A stretch of DNA of 64,000 nt, from the NCBI GenBank assembly GCA_033344875.1, contig JAWPMO010000001.1, positions 2,257,595 to 2,321,594 on the forward strand, in the 5' to 3' direction. Each line of letters begins with the position of its first letter. The stretch's first letter is position 1. Made by a program: the position numbers and the translations under genes. The DNA comes from Ilumatobacteraceae bacterium (lineage in GTDB: Bacteria > Actinomycetota > Acidimicrobiia > Acidimicrobiales > Ilumatobacteraceae). Shown here piece by piece: positions 29,939 to 37,685 of this stretch. A model generated the notes under the pieces. That model searched no databases. It worked only from the letters and a program-made list of their open reading frames with translations, and had not been told where the DNA came from.

Positions 29939-29998
29939 GTCGGGACTCCGTCTCTCGATGGGCGTTGTGTTCGGGACTGTAGCCACCATGCTGGAGGC

Positions 29999-30511
29999 GT
30001 GCCGAAGCCAGCCGAACTGCTCGACTCGCTGCGGGCGATGACGTCCGACGAACTGCACGAGATGGCCGAACCGGTTCGCCAGGTGCAGATCGAACGGGCA
30101 CTCGACCGTGGCGACCACGAGGCGATCATCGCCAGGGCGTTCGAGGTCGGCTTCGGCCGAGACGGGTTGGCCGAACAGCCGTGGATCGAGGCCGACGTCC
30201 TCGTCTGCCCCGGCGGCCTGATCGCCAAGTCACGCTCCAGTCACCGATGCCGGTTCGTGAGCGTCGACGACGCATGGGTGTGGGACTCCGGATTGCTGAT
30301 GCGCGAGGACAAACGCTCGATCCCGGGCGCCCAGGACGGGTTCCGGGCCGTCGCGCTGCTCCCGGTGGTCGACGGCATGGAGCTCGACGTCGTGAGCGGG
30401 CGTGCCCGCTCGACGGGCCATTCGGTCGAACACGTCGTGTCGTACGAGGTGCGCGGCGGCGAGCTGGTCGAGGTCGGCCAACGCAACGTCGTCGCTCGCG
30501 ACATGCGCTGA
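29999..30511 (+). CDS. Hypothetical protein, 170 residues
   Basis: I do not recognise this family. The GTG start follows a GGAGG-like stretch and gives an acidic helical N-terminus (LLDSLRAMTSDELHEMAEPVRQ) then a beta-rich part (ADVLVCPGGLIAKSRS, CRFVSVDDAWVWDS). No signal peptide or membrane helix is evident. It is divergent from the NDMA-dependent dehydrogenase with 60 bases between starts, so the two may share control. Confidence 0.6.
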   Translation: MPKPAELLDSLRAMTSDELHEMAEPVRQVQIERALDRGDHEAIIARAFEVGFGRDGLAEQPWIEADVLVCPGGLIAKSRSSHRCRFVSVDDAWVWDSGLLMREDKRSIPGAQDGFRAVALLPVVDGMELDVVSGRARSTGHSVEHVVSYEVRGGELVEVGQRNVVARDMR

Positions 30512-30558
30512 TCCGGAACGTCGGCGGTCGTCGGCGATCGACGTGGCAGGCTGAGCCG

Positions 30559-31392
30559 ATGCAGCGACGATTCGAACAGCTCGACGTGTTCTCCTCCACC
30601 CCGTGGTCGGGGAACCCGCTCGCCGTGGTCGTCGACGGTGACGGCCTCTCCGACGACGAGATGCAGCGGTTCGCGAACTGGACCAACCTGTCGGAGACCA
30701 CGTTCGTCCTGCCGCCGACCACCCCGGACGCCGACTATCGCGTGCGGATCTTCACGACCACCTTCGAGCTGCCGTTCGCCGGGCACCCGACGCTCGGGAC
30801 GTGCCGGGCCTGGCTCGATCACGGCGGTCGACCGGCCGACGGCGACACGATCGTGCAGGAGTGCGGGGCCGGTCTCGTCACCATCCGTCGCGACGACGAC
30901 CGCCTGGCGTTCGCCGCTCCCCCGCTCGTGCGATCGGGCCCGGTCGACACCGCACTCCGCGAGCGGATCGAACGCACGCTCCGCACGCCGGTCGTCGACG
31001 CCGCCTGGTGTGACAACGGCCCCGGCTGGGTCGCGGCCCTGCTGGCGTCGGGTGACGAGGTGCTGGCGCTCGAACCCGACTTCGGCGACACGCTCGACCT
31101 CAAGCTCGGTGTGGTCGGTCCGGCCGGCGATCGAGACCCCGACGGCCACGATGTGGAGGTCAGGGCCTTCTTCCCGGGTCTGACCTCGATGCTGGAGGAT
31201 CCGGTCACCGGGAGCCTCAACGCGTCGCTCGCCCAGTGGCTGATGGGCCGCGACCCCACGCTCGAGTCGTACGTCGCACGCCAGGGCACCGCCCTGGGTC
31301 GAGCGGGGCGCGTCCACCTCCGGCGCGAGGGCGGGGAGATCTGGGTCGGCGGCCGCGTCTCGCGCTGCGTGAGCGGGCACGTCGAGCTCTGA
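30559..31392 (+). CDS. PhzF-family protein
   Basis: The 277-residue protein has the two-lobed PhzF (diaminopimelate-epimerase-like) pattern: FEQLDVFSSTPWSGNPLAVV at the start, NLSETTFVLPP with the catalytic-type Glu, and GHPTLGTCRAW, then in the second half FFPGLTSMLEDPVTGSLNASLAQWL with the Gly-Ser-anchored strand. PhzF itself isomerises trans-2,3-dihydro-3-hydroxyanthranilate, but most members have unknown substrates and no other phenazine gene is present. A NANNNT hexamer (CAGGCT) six bases before ATG 30559 could be its promoter. Confidence 0.85.
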   Translation: MQRRFEQLDVFSSTPWSGNPLAVVVDGDGLSDDEMQRFANWTNLSETTFVLPPTTPDADYRVRIFTTTFELPFAGHPTLGTCRAWLDHGGRPADGDTIVQECGAGLVTIRRDDDRLAFAAPPLVRSGPVDTALRERIERTLRTPVVDAAWCDNGPGWVAALLASGDEVLALEPDFGDTLDLKLGVVGPAGDRDPDGHDVEVRAFFPGLTSMLEDPVTGSLNASLAQWLMGRDPTLESYVARQGTALGRAGRVHLRREGGEIWVGGRVSRCVSGHVEL

Positions 31393-31413
31393 CGCGACGC
31401 ACCGTGTTCCCGA

Positions 31414-34401
31414 TCAGCGCGGGACGACGGTCACCTCGATGTACCGCTCGGGTGACATGTGTGCGTCGATGTACGACCGGACCCGGCCGGCGGTGACCGA
31501 CTGGAGCTCCTGGTACTCGAAGATGTAGTCGTCGAGCTCGCGGGCCGGATGGATCTCGGCGTCGAGCAACTCCTGGACGAAGGTGCCGTTGTTGACGAAG
31601 TTGAGCGATTCCTCAACCTGTGCGTAGGCATTGAAGAATTCCTGGTCGGACGGCCCGTCGGTGCCCAGTTCGTCGAACTCGGCGACCACGAGATCGGCGA
31701 TGGAACCGACCCGGTCCGGTGATCCGGTGACGAACACGTACGTCTCGATCGCCGGTTCGGGATCGGTGGTGATGTACGACACCGCCGACGGCGAGTAGCT
31801 CTCGCCGAGCTCCTCGCGGACCACGTCGGTGAGCCGAGCCCTGATCAACTCGGTCGTCACGTCGGCGGTCACCCGCAGGCCGGCGTCGATGTCGTCGACC
31901 GGGCTCGTGAACAGCATCGTCACCGTCGCGGTGTCGCCCGTGCCGGCCGCGACCTCGGCGCTCGCGACGCCCGCCGGCGGCGGGTCTTCGACGTCGATCC
32001 ACGTCTCCGCCACGCCCGAACCGGGGAGCGACCCGAAGTACGAGTTCGCCAGTTCCGTGACCGCGTCGATGTCGATGTCACCCGCGAACACGAACACCCA
32101 GTCGGAGGCGTCGCCGTACCGGTCGCGCCAGACACGCTCGACGCCGTCGAGGTCGAGCGTCGCGAACTGCTCGGGCGTCGGCAGCGAGGCGTAGCGCAAC
32201 TCGTCGGGATAGCGGAGGTCTCGTACGGCGTCGTCGGCCGCGGCCCGGGCATCGGACGCCGGGTCGGCGACGAGCGGACCGACGCGGTTCTGCAGTTGGC
32301 TCAACGCGATCGGGTCGAACCGGGGCTCGGTCATGTAGAGGTGCAGTTTCTGGAACAGCACCTCGATGTCGGCCACGGCTCCCGAGCCGGCGAAGTGGTC
32401 GACGTAGGGATCGATCCAGGCGCCGACCGCGGCGTCGGCACCGGCGGTGATCTGCGCGATCTCGGCCTCGTTGAAGTCGGCGACGCCGCTCGACGTGACG
32501 ATGTCGGCGGCGTACAGCGCGTCGACCACGTCGGCATCATCGACCAGCGACGAACCACCCGGGCTCGCCGCCTGATAGAAGACCTGCCCCTCGACGATCG
32601 TGTTGCTGTTGAGAATGACCGTCACCCCGTTCGGGTACACGATCCGCACCGGGTCGAACAGCGAATCGCCCTGCGGGAGCACCGACTCGATCGCGAGCGG
32701 AGCCTGCGGATCCGGACGGTCCATGAGCGCTTCTGGCAGGGCGCGTCGGGCGGCACGGGCTTCGACCGGGCGCTCGGAGGTGGCGGCGATCGCCGCCAGC
32801 ACCTCGGCTTCGGTCGGCATCCGATCGGCGACGCTCTCGGGCGTGGAGATGATCACGTGTGGGGCCGAGTTCGCCCATCGCGCCTGGAACCGGAGCGTCA
32901 TGGCCTCGGGTGTGATCGCGTCGAGGATCGACGTGACGATCTCGTACTCGTCGGTGATCGAGGGATACGGCGCGTCGTCGAGGAACGCCTGGATCAAGGT
33001 GTCGGCGTAGTCACGGTCCTGGTTGCTCTCGCGGCCGTCGTAACGGGAGTCGTAGAACGACCGGAGTGTCTCGCGGGCGAGGTCGGTCTCCTGCTCGGTG
33101 AACCCGAACCGGTACGTACGCTCGTACTCGTCGAGCAGTGTGACGAGCGTGTCGCCGACCCGGGCCGCGTCGGTGAACGTGTAGAGCGCCGGAGCGTCGA
33201 GCGAATCGACGAAGCTGTTGCCACCGCGGGTGACGGCATCGAAGGGCGCCAGGCCGGCGGCGAGGTCCTGATCGAGCCGTCGTACGAGTGCGTCGTAGAT
33301 CATCTCGTCGAGCAACGCGGCACGGGCCGCGAGCGTGCCGGAGCCCTCGACCGCCGGCAGCGGCAGTGTGACCTCGACGTCGACGGTCTGCTGGTCGGGG
33401 TCGGCGTGGAGAGCGAACGCAGGCTCGAGGTCGACGTCGAACGAGGCGTCGGGGCGTTCGGGCAGTTCCTCGGTCGCGGCGGCCGCTGGGCCGAACAGCC
33501 GCTCGATGTCGACCACGATCTCATCGACGTCGATGTCACCGACGACGACGATCGCAGCGTTGTCGGGTCGATACCACTCGTCGTAGTACGAGCGCAGGAC
33601 GTCGCGCGGCATGGTCTCGATCGAGGTGTTGTCGCCGATCGGCGACCTGCGGTCGTACGGGGTGTCGGCCAGGTACATGTCCTGGGCGACGTCGAACAGC
33701 CGCCCCTGGGTGCTCTGCGTTCGCACCCGCCACTCGTCGAGTACGACACCTCGCTCGGCGACCACCTGCGCCTCGTCGAACAGCGCGTGCGAGAGCCACT
33801 GCTCGAGCACCGTCAGGCCCAACTCCACGGTCTCGTCCGCGTTCGGCACGGTCAGCGTGTACACCGTCTCGTCGAACGCCGTGTATGCGTTGACGTCGGC
33901 ACCGAAGGCGGCGCCGAAGCTGCGCAACGTGTCGATCAGTTCGTTCTCCGGGAACTTCTCGGTGCCGTTGAACAGCATGTGCTCGACGAAGTGGGCCACG
34001 CCCGTCTGATCGCTCGACTCGTCGACCGACCCCGCCTTGATCGCGAGTCGTACGTCGGCCTTCGAACCCGGATTGTCGTTCTGCCGCACGTAGTAGGTCA
34101 GCCCGTTGTCGAGGACGCCGGTGCGGACGGCGTCGTCGTTCGGGATCGGCTCGTCGCTCGTGTCGACCAGACCGGGGAGCTCCGGGCCGACGGGGCGGGC
34201 GTCGGGATCACCGGAACCGGGTTCGGTCGTCGTCGTTCGGCTCGGACCGGACGTCCCGGTGCCATCGCCATCGACACCGACATCGCCATCGCCATCGCCA
34301 TCGATGGCGCTCGTCGTCGTGGACGACGAGTCGTCGTCGCCCGACGAGCACGCCGTCACCGTCAACGCGCACACCAGCAAGATCCCGCCACACCGTCGCA
34401 T
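31414..34401 (-). CDS. M16-family zinc metalloprotease lipoprotein (two modules)
   Basis: The 995-residue protein has a lipoprotein signal (lipobox LTVTAC) and an Asp/Gly repeat spacer (DGDGDGDVGVDGDG). Two M16 modules follow. The first holds the inverted zinc motif HFVEH with a distal ELIDTLRSFGAAFGADVNAYT region. The second lacks HxxEH and would serve as the non-catalytic half that closes the chamber, as in pitrilysin-type enzymes. It probably degrades peptides outside the membrane. A TAAGGT -10 element six bases upstream supports the ATG at 34401. Confidence 0.9.
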   Translation of the reverse strand: MRRCGGILLVCALTVTACSSGDDDSSSTTTSAIDGDGDGDVGVDGDGTGTSGPSRTTTTEPGSGDPDARPVGPELPGLVDTSDEPIPNDDAVRTGVLDNGLTYYVRQNDNPGSKADVRLAIKAGSVDESSDQTGVAHFVEHMLFNGTEKFPENELIDTLRSFGAAFGADVNAYTAFDETVYTLTVPNADETVELGLTVLEQWLSHALFDEAQVVAERGVVLDEWRVRTQSTQGRLFDVAQDMYLADTPYDRRSPIGDNTSIETMPRDVLRSYYDEWYRPDNAAIVVVGDIDVDEIVVDIERLFGPAAAATEELPERPDASFDVDLEPAFALHADPDQQTVDVEVTLPLPAVEGSGTLAARAALLDEMIYDALVRRLDQDLAAGLAPFDAVTRGGNSFVDSLDAPALYTFTDAARVGDTLVTLLDEYERTYRFGFTEQETDLARETLRSFYDSRYDGRESNQDRDYADTLIQAFLDDAPYPSITDEYEIVTSILDAITPEAMTLRFQARWANSAPHVIISTPESVADRMPTEAEVLAAIAATSERPVEARAARRALPEALMDRPDPQAPLAIESVLPQGDSLFDPVRIVYPNGVTVILNSNTIVEGQVFYQAASPGGSSLVDDADVVDALYAADIVTSSGVADFNEAEIAQITAGADAAVGAWIDPYVDHFAGSGAVADIEVLFQKLHLYMTEPRFDPIALSQLQNRVGPLVADPASDARAAADDAVRDLRYPDELRYASLPTPEQFATLDLDGVERVWRDRYGDASDWVFVFAGDIDIDAVTELANSYFGSLPGSGVAETWIDVEDPPPAGVASAEVAAGTGDTATVTMLFTSPVDDIDAGLRVTADVTTELIRARLTDVVREELGESYSPSAVSYITTDPEPAIETYVFVTGSPDRVGSIADLVVAEFDELGTDGPSDQEFFNAYAQVEESLNFVNNGTFVQELLDAEIHPARELDDYIFEYQELQSVTAGRVRSYIDAHMSPERYIEVTVVPR

Positions 34402-34407
34402 CCGGCG

Positions 34408-34413
34408 ACCTTA
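34408..34413 (-). promoter_or_regulatory. Leaderless -10 element of the M16 gene
   Basis: TAAGGT on the reverse strand lies six bases before the M16 ATG. Confidence 0.5.
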
Positions 34414-34457
34414 GAGGGGGCGGAGCCATCGACCGAAGATGCGCGCCGGTTCGGGCG

Positions 34458-35936
34458 TCAGCGAGGTCGTGTCACACGGGCGACGGACGACTCGTACCAG
34501 GTCGACGCGTCGATCAACTCCCGCGAGCGTGCAGCGGCCGGATCCCCGGCCGGTGGGGACAGGTCGGCTTCGACGAAACGCAGCATCGAGTCGAGCGCAT
34601 CGATCGCGTCGGGGGTGTCACGTCGTCGGCGTCGGAGTTCGTCACCGACCTCGAGCAGCGTCCTGACCATGACCAGTTGGACCGACGGTTGCCCGATCGC
34701 GAAGTGGCGGATCTGGTTGTAGGCGGCGACGACGATGTCGTCGTAGGTCGCGACCCGTGAGCGGAAGAAGTCGCAACCGTCGAGTGTCATCGACGGTTCG
34801 TGCAGCCGGCGTTCGAGAACGGCGAGCACGACCTCGCCGAGTTGTTCGATCACCGCGGCGGCGGTGTTCGGGTCGTTGACCCCTGGGGACAGCGCCTTGT
34901 TCGCGATGTCCTCGAGCATCGTGAACCCGAACGCGAGATCCTGCTGCATCGAACGCTGTTCGCCGATCGCGAAGGCACCCCGCAGGTCGCGCATGAGCGA
35001 TGACAGGTCGTCGGCGCTCGGCGGTGGCCAGAGCACGAGCAACGGTGTGCCGGCGCCGACATAGCTCCCGGCCGATACGTCGAGTCGGACCGTACTGTCG
35101 TCGTCGATCGATGCCCGGATCGCCTCGAGGCTGATCTGCTGCACCCAGCCGCGACGGTCGGCGGTCAGCACGGCGCCCGGCTCGGTCGGTGGCCGGAGCT
35201 CCGACCTGACGCGCTCGTCGGTCGACTTCGCATCGGTGGCCGAACCCGATGGAGGTCGCGTGCCGTCGTCGTCGGCCCCCTCGATCGGCCCGGAGACGTC
35301 GAACCGAACCGAGAGTTCCGGGTAGGTCTCCTCCACCAACTGGACCATCTCCTCGACCAACTGCCGCGTCACGGCCGATGCTCGGAGACTCTGCGAGGTG
35401 TGGCTGATCGAGGCGAGCAGCGCAAAGACCGCCGCGATCGCGAAGAGGACGGCGAGGAACACCGACAGGCGCGGGATGTAGGCCGATCCCTCGGCGTCGA
35501 GCGGGCCGCGCACTTCACGGAGGACGAGCAGGCTGTACGTGAACGTCGCCAGCAGGACGCCGATCATGTTCTGCTGGAACCGGTCGCGGAGGAAGGAGCG
35601 AAGGACACGGGACGTGTAGACGCTGCTCGACATCTGGATCGCGACGAGCGTCAGCGAGAAGACGACCGATGCGGCGCCGATCGTGCCGGAACTGATCGCA
35701 CCGAGCAGGGCTCTGGCGCTCTCGACGGTCGTGTCGAGGAAACCGGGGAACGCGTCGTTCTCCTGGGTGCGCTGGTCGATCCATGTCACCAGCTGGGACA
35801 GACCGATCGCCGCGACGATCCAGACGACCGGCACGGCGAACAGGCTCGACCGCGCCGACTCCACGTACGAGCGGATGACGACGAGCACGCGGCCGCCGTC
35901 GCGCCAGCCGTCGTTCGCGACTCGTCCGGGCTTCAT
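34458..35936 (-). CDS. DUF2254 membrane protein
   Basis: The 492-residue protein has four hydrophobic helices in its first 180 residues (LFAVPVVWIVAAIGLSQLV, the SGTIGAASVVFSLTLVAIQM region, NMIGVLLATFTYSLLVL, and LSVFLAVLFAIAAVFALLAS), then a large soluble C-terminal part with DLAFGFTMLEDIANKALSPGVNDPNTA, the family signature. Function is unknown; it resembles a channel or transporter-like membrane protein with a cytosolic domain. The start could also be GTG 35960, eight codons upstream. Confidence 0.85.
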   Translation of the reverse strand: MKPGRVANDGWRDGGRVLVVIRSYVESARSSLFAVPVVWIVAAIGLSQLVTWIDQRTQENDAFPGFLDTTVESARALLGAISSGTIGAASVVFSLTLVAIQMSSSVYTSRVLRSFLRDRFQQNMIGVLLATFTYSLLVLREVRGPLDAEGSAYIPRLSVFLAVLFAIAAVFALLASISHTSQSLRASAVTRQLVEEMVQLVEETYPELSVRFDVSGPIEGADDDGTRPPSGSATDAKSTDERVRSELRPPTEPGAVLTADRRGWVQQISLEAIRASIDDDSTVRLDVSAGSYVGAGTPLLVLWPPPSADDLSSLMRDLRGAFAIGEQRSMQQDLAFGFTMLEDIANKALSPGVNDPNTAAAVIEQLGEVVLAVLERRLHEPSMTLDGCDFFRSRVATYDDIVVAAYNQIRHFAIGQPSVQLVMVRTLLEVGDELRRRRRDTPDAIDALDSMLRFVEADLSPPAGDPAAARSRELIDASTWYESSVARVTRPR

Positions 35937-35964
35937 CGCGCCACCCGGGCGAACGCCCACAATT

Positions 35965-35997
35965 GACGAACCGACCGGAGGGGCCGGTCGGTTCGTC
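35965..35997 (-). terminator. Hairpin terminator between small membrane gene and DUF2254 gene
   Basis: A perfect 14-bp stem (35965-35978 with 35984-35997) and a 5-base loop lie 48 bases downstream of the small reverse-strand gene ending at 36046. The position also falls just upstream of the DUF2254 start, so it would isolate the two transcripts. Confidence 0.7.
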
Positions 35998-36045
35998 GGT
36001 GGGGTCGGGGATTCGGTGTCGACTCGATGGTCGACGGGATGATGC

Positions 36046-36318
36046 TCAACTCGCCGTTCGGGGGGAGTCGTCCTGACGGCGACGCTTGATGATCATGGCG
36101 ACGACGAGAGCGACGGCGACGATCCCGACGACCGAGAACAGGCGGCGACGGCGTGCGGCGGCCCGGTAGTCGTCGAGACCGGGCACGTGGCCCGCTGCGC
36201 TGCTGACCGCGTCGGCGGCGTTGCCGGCGAGATCGCGCAGTTCCTCGGCGAAGTTGCTCACGTCAGGCGTGGAGACGTTGGGCATGTCGGGCAGGGAGAC
36301 CTTGTTGGTGAAGTTCAT
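36046..36318 (-). CDS. Small membrane protein, 90 residues
   Basis: The protein has a soluble N-terminal half (VSTPDVSNFAEELRDLAGNAADAVSSAAG), one transmembrane helix (LFSVVGIVAVALVVAMII) and a basic tail (KRRRQDD). The ATG at 36318 is chosen because GAGGTGA lies five bases before it; a GTG three codons upstream sits inside that ribosome-binding site. I do not recognise a family; the helical segment resembles DUF883/YtxH-like small stress proteins in layout only. Confidence 0.65.
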   Translation of the reverse strand: MNFTNKVSLPDMPNVSTPDVSNFAEELRDLAGNAADAVSSAAGHVPGLDDYRAAARRRRLFSVVGIVAVALVVAMIIKRRRQDDSPRTAS

Positions 36319-36328
36319 CGTCGTCACC

Positions 36329-36403
36329 TCAGACCCGGCGCCGGCCGAAGATGAACAACAGCAGGGCGATGATGGCGAGGACGATCAGGATCGTGTACAG
36401 CAT
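36329..36403 (-). CDS. Tiny single-helix membrane peptide, 24 residues (putative)
   Basis: The frame encodes a basic-ended hydrophobic helix, LYTILIVLAIIALLLFIFG followed by RRRV, starting at ATG 36403 and stopping at 36329-36331. Its stop overlaps the ribosome-binding site of the next reverse-strand gene, which suggests coupling. The composition is unlike random sequence in this GC-rich genome, but the length is too short for a firm call. Confidence 0.4.
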   Translation of the reverse strand: MLYTILIVLAIIALLLFIFGRRRV

Positions 36404-36512
36404 GACGGTCGAGTACCCCCGGCGCGACCGGCCCAAACCTGCACCGGGGCACCGACGTCGGGTCGGCTGACGGGTCGGCGTCCGACGGCGGTGACCGGCT
36501 TCGACCACTTGG

Positions 36513-36572
36513 TGTGACGACGGGTGTGACGACGGGTGTGACGATGGGTTTGACGATGGGTTTGACGAGGGG
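36513..36572. repeat. Five-unit 12-bp tandem repeat
   Basis: Five head-to-tail 12-base units (consensus TGTGACGAYGGG, the last two starting TTTGACGA) lie between the divergent tiny peptide gene and the DUF6458 gene, about 60 bases upstream of the latter's ATG. The 231-base region 36404-36634 otherwise contains no gene I can support. Confidence 0.8.
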
Positions 36573-36634
36573 GGTGCTCGGGTACCGACGACGCATCGGA
36601 CGAGCCGTTCGTTCGCGTCGAAAGGAACCACACC

Positions 36635-36883
36635 ATGTTTGCTGCACTCGGAATCATCCTCCTCGTCGCCGGGGCGATCCTGACCTTCGCGGTCGACCGT
36701 CAGGCCGAGGGTGTCGATCTCGCCGCCATCGGCTGGATCGTGATGGCCGGCGGAGCACTCTCGTTGCTGGTCGCCATGATTCAGGGCGCCGGCTGGATGT
36801 CGATGAACAAGTCCAAGATGCACACCGAGACCCACGTGTCACCCGACGGTCGACACCAGGTCGAGGAGACCCACACCGCCTGA
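36635..36883 (+). CDS. DUF6458-like small membrane protein
   Basis: The 82-residue protein has two transmembrane helices (FAALGIILLVAGAILTFAV and IGWIVMAGGALSLLVAMI) joined by the short DRQAEGVDLAA loop, then a polar tail MHTETHVSPDGRHQVEETH. This pattern matches the actinobacterial DUF6458 group. An AAAGGA ribosome-binding site precedes the ATG. Function unknown; a strong terminator follows. Confidence 0.75.
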   Translation: MFAALGIILLVAGAILTFAVDRQAEGVDLAAIGWIVMAGGALSLLVAMIQGAGWMSMNKSKMHTETHVSPDGRHQVEETHTA

Positions 36884-36931
36884 CACACGACACGACACGA
36901 GTGCCGTCCCGCTCCCGCCGGGCGGCTGCAA

Positions 36932-36961
36932 CGAGGGACCGGGCAGCCGCCCGGTCCCTCG
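36932..36961 (+). terminator. Intrinsic terminator after the DUF6458-like gene
   Basis: A perfect 13-bp stem (36932-36944 with 36949-36961), 4-base loop, and a TTTT run four bases later form the most conventional intrinsic terminator in the window. Confidence 0.85.
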
Positions 36962-37063
36962 GTCGTTTTCGGCCCTGGTGTGTCCCCTGGTGCGTCCCCT
37001 GTCACGTGACGCGTGAGTATCGGTGTCGTGTTTCGTCCGTCCGCCACGGGGTATGGATCGACC

Positions 37064-37600
37064 ATGACGAACACCGCCACCGACTCGAAACCCACCTCCA
37101 AGATCGCCGGTCTCTCCGACGAGCAGTCCGTGTCGATCATCTCCATCCTCCAGGAGCGCCTCGCGTCCCTGCTCGACCTCCAGCTGACGCTGAAGCACAT
37201 CCACTGGAACGTCGTCGGCGTCAACTTCATCTCGGTGCACGAGTTCCTCGACCCGCAGGTCGACGCCGTGCGCCTGATGTCCGACGCCGTCGCCGAGCGC
37301 ATCGCCACCCTCGGCGGCGAACCCCTCGGGACGCCCGGTGCGATCATGAAGTTCCGCACCTGGGACGACTACTCGCTCAACCGTGAACCGACCGTCCGGC
37401 ACCTGTCTGCCCTTGACGACGTCTACTCCGGGGTCGTCGCCGACCATCGCAAGGCGGTCTCACAGCTCGGTGACCTCGACCCGGTGACCGAGGACCTGTT
37501 CATCGGCCACCTCGCGGAACTCGAGCAGTTCCAGTGGTTCGTCCGAGCGCACCTGCAGGACGCTTCCGGCGACGTCACGTTCCGTAACACCGAGAGCTGA
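37064..37600 (+). CDS. dps: Dps-family ferritin-like protein
   Basis: The 178-residue protein has a four-helix ferritin-like pattern with the Dps ferroxidase residues: LKHIHWNVVGVNF (His/Trp), then HEFLDPQVDAVRLMSDAVAERIATLGG (Asp, Glu). A short disordered N-terminal tail with several Lys/Thr could bind DNA. Dps dodecamers oxidise and store iron and shield DNA during stress. It is a single gene bracketed by terminators. Confidence 0.9.
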   Translation: MTNTATDSKPTSKIAGLSDEQSVSIISILQERLASLLDLQLTLKHIHWNVVGVNFISVHEFLDPQVDAVRLMSDAVAERIATLGGEPLGTPGAIMKFRTWDDYSLNREPTVRHLSALDDVYSGVVADHRKAVSQLGDLDPVTEDLFIGHLAELEQFQWFVRAHLQDASGDVTFRNTES

Positions 37601-37647
37601 ACGCTCCCCCGACACGCCGGCCCCTCCGGCACACGGATCCCGCAGTG

Positions 37648-37673
37648 CGAAGCCCGGCTCCGGCCGGGCTTCG
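37648..37673. terminator. Bidirectional terminator between dps and the HelD/HelR-like gene
   Basis: An 11-bp perfect stem (37648-37658 with 37663-37673) and a 4-base loop lie between two convergent genes. Confidence 0.75.
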
Positions 37674-37685
37674 TCGCGTCTCCGG

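Noticed and set aside
30559-31392. PhzF-like gene as evidence of phenazine biosynthesis
   Set aside because: No phzA, B, D, E or G homologue is nearby and most PhzF-family proteins have other roles.
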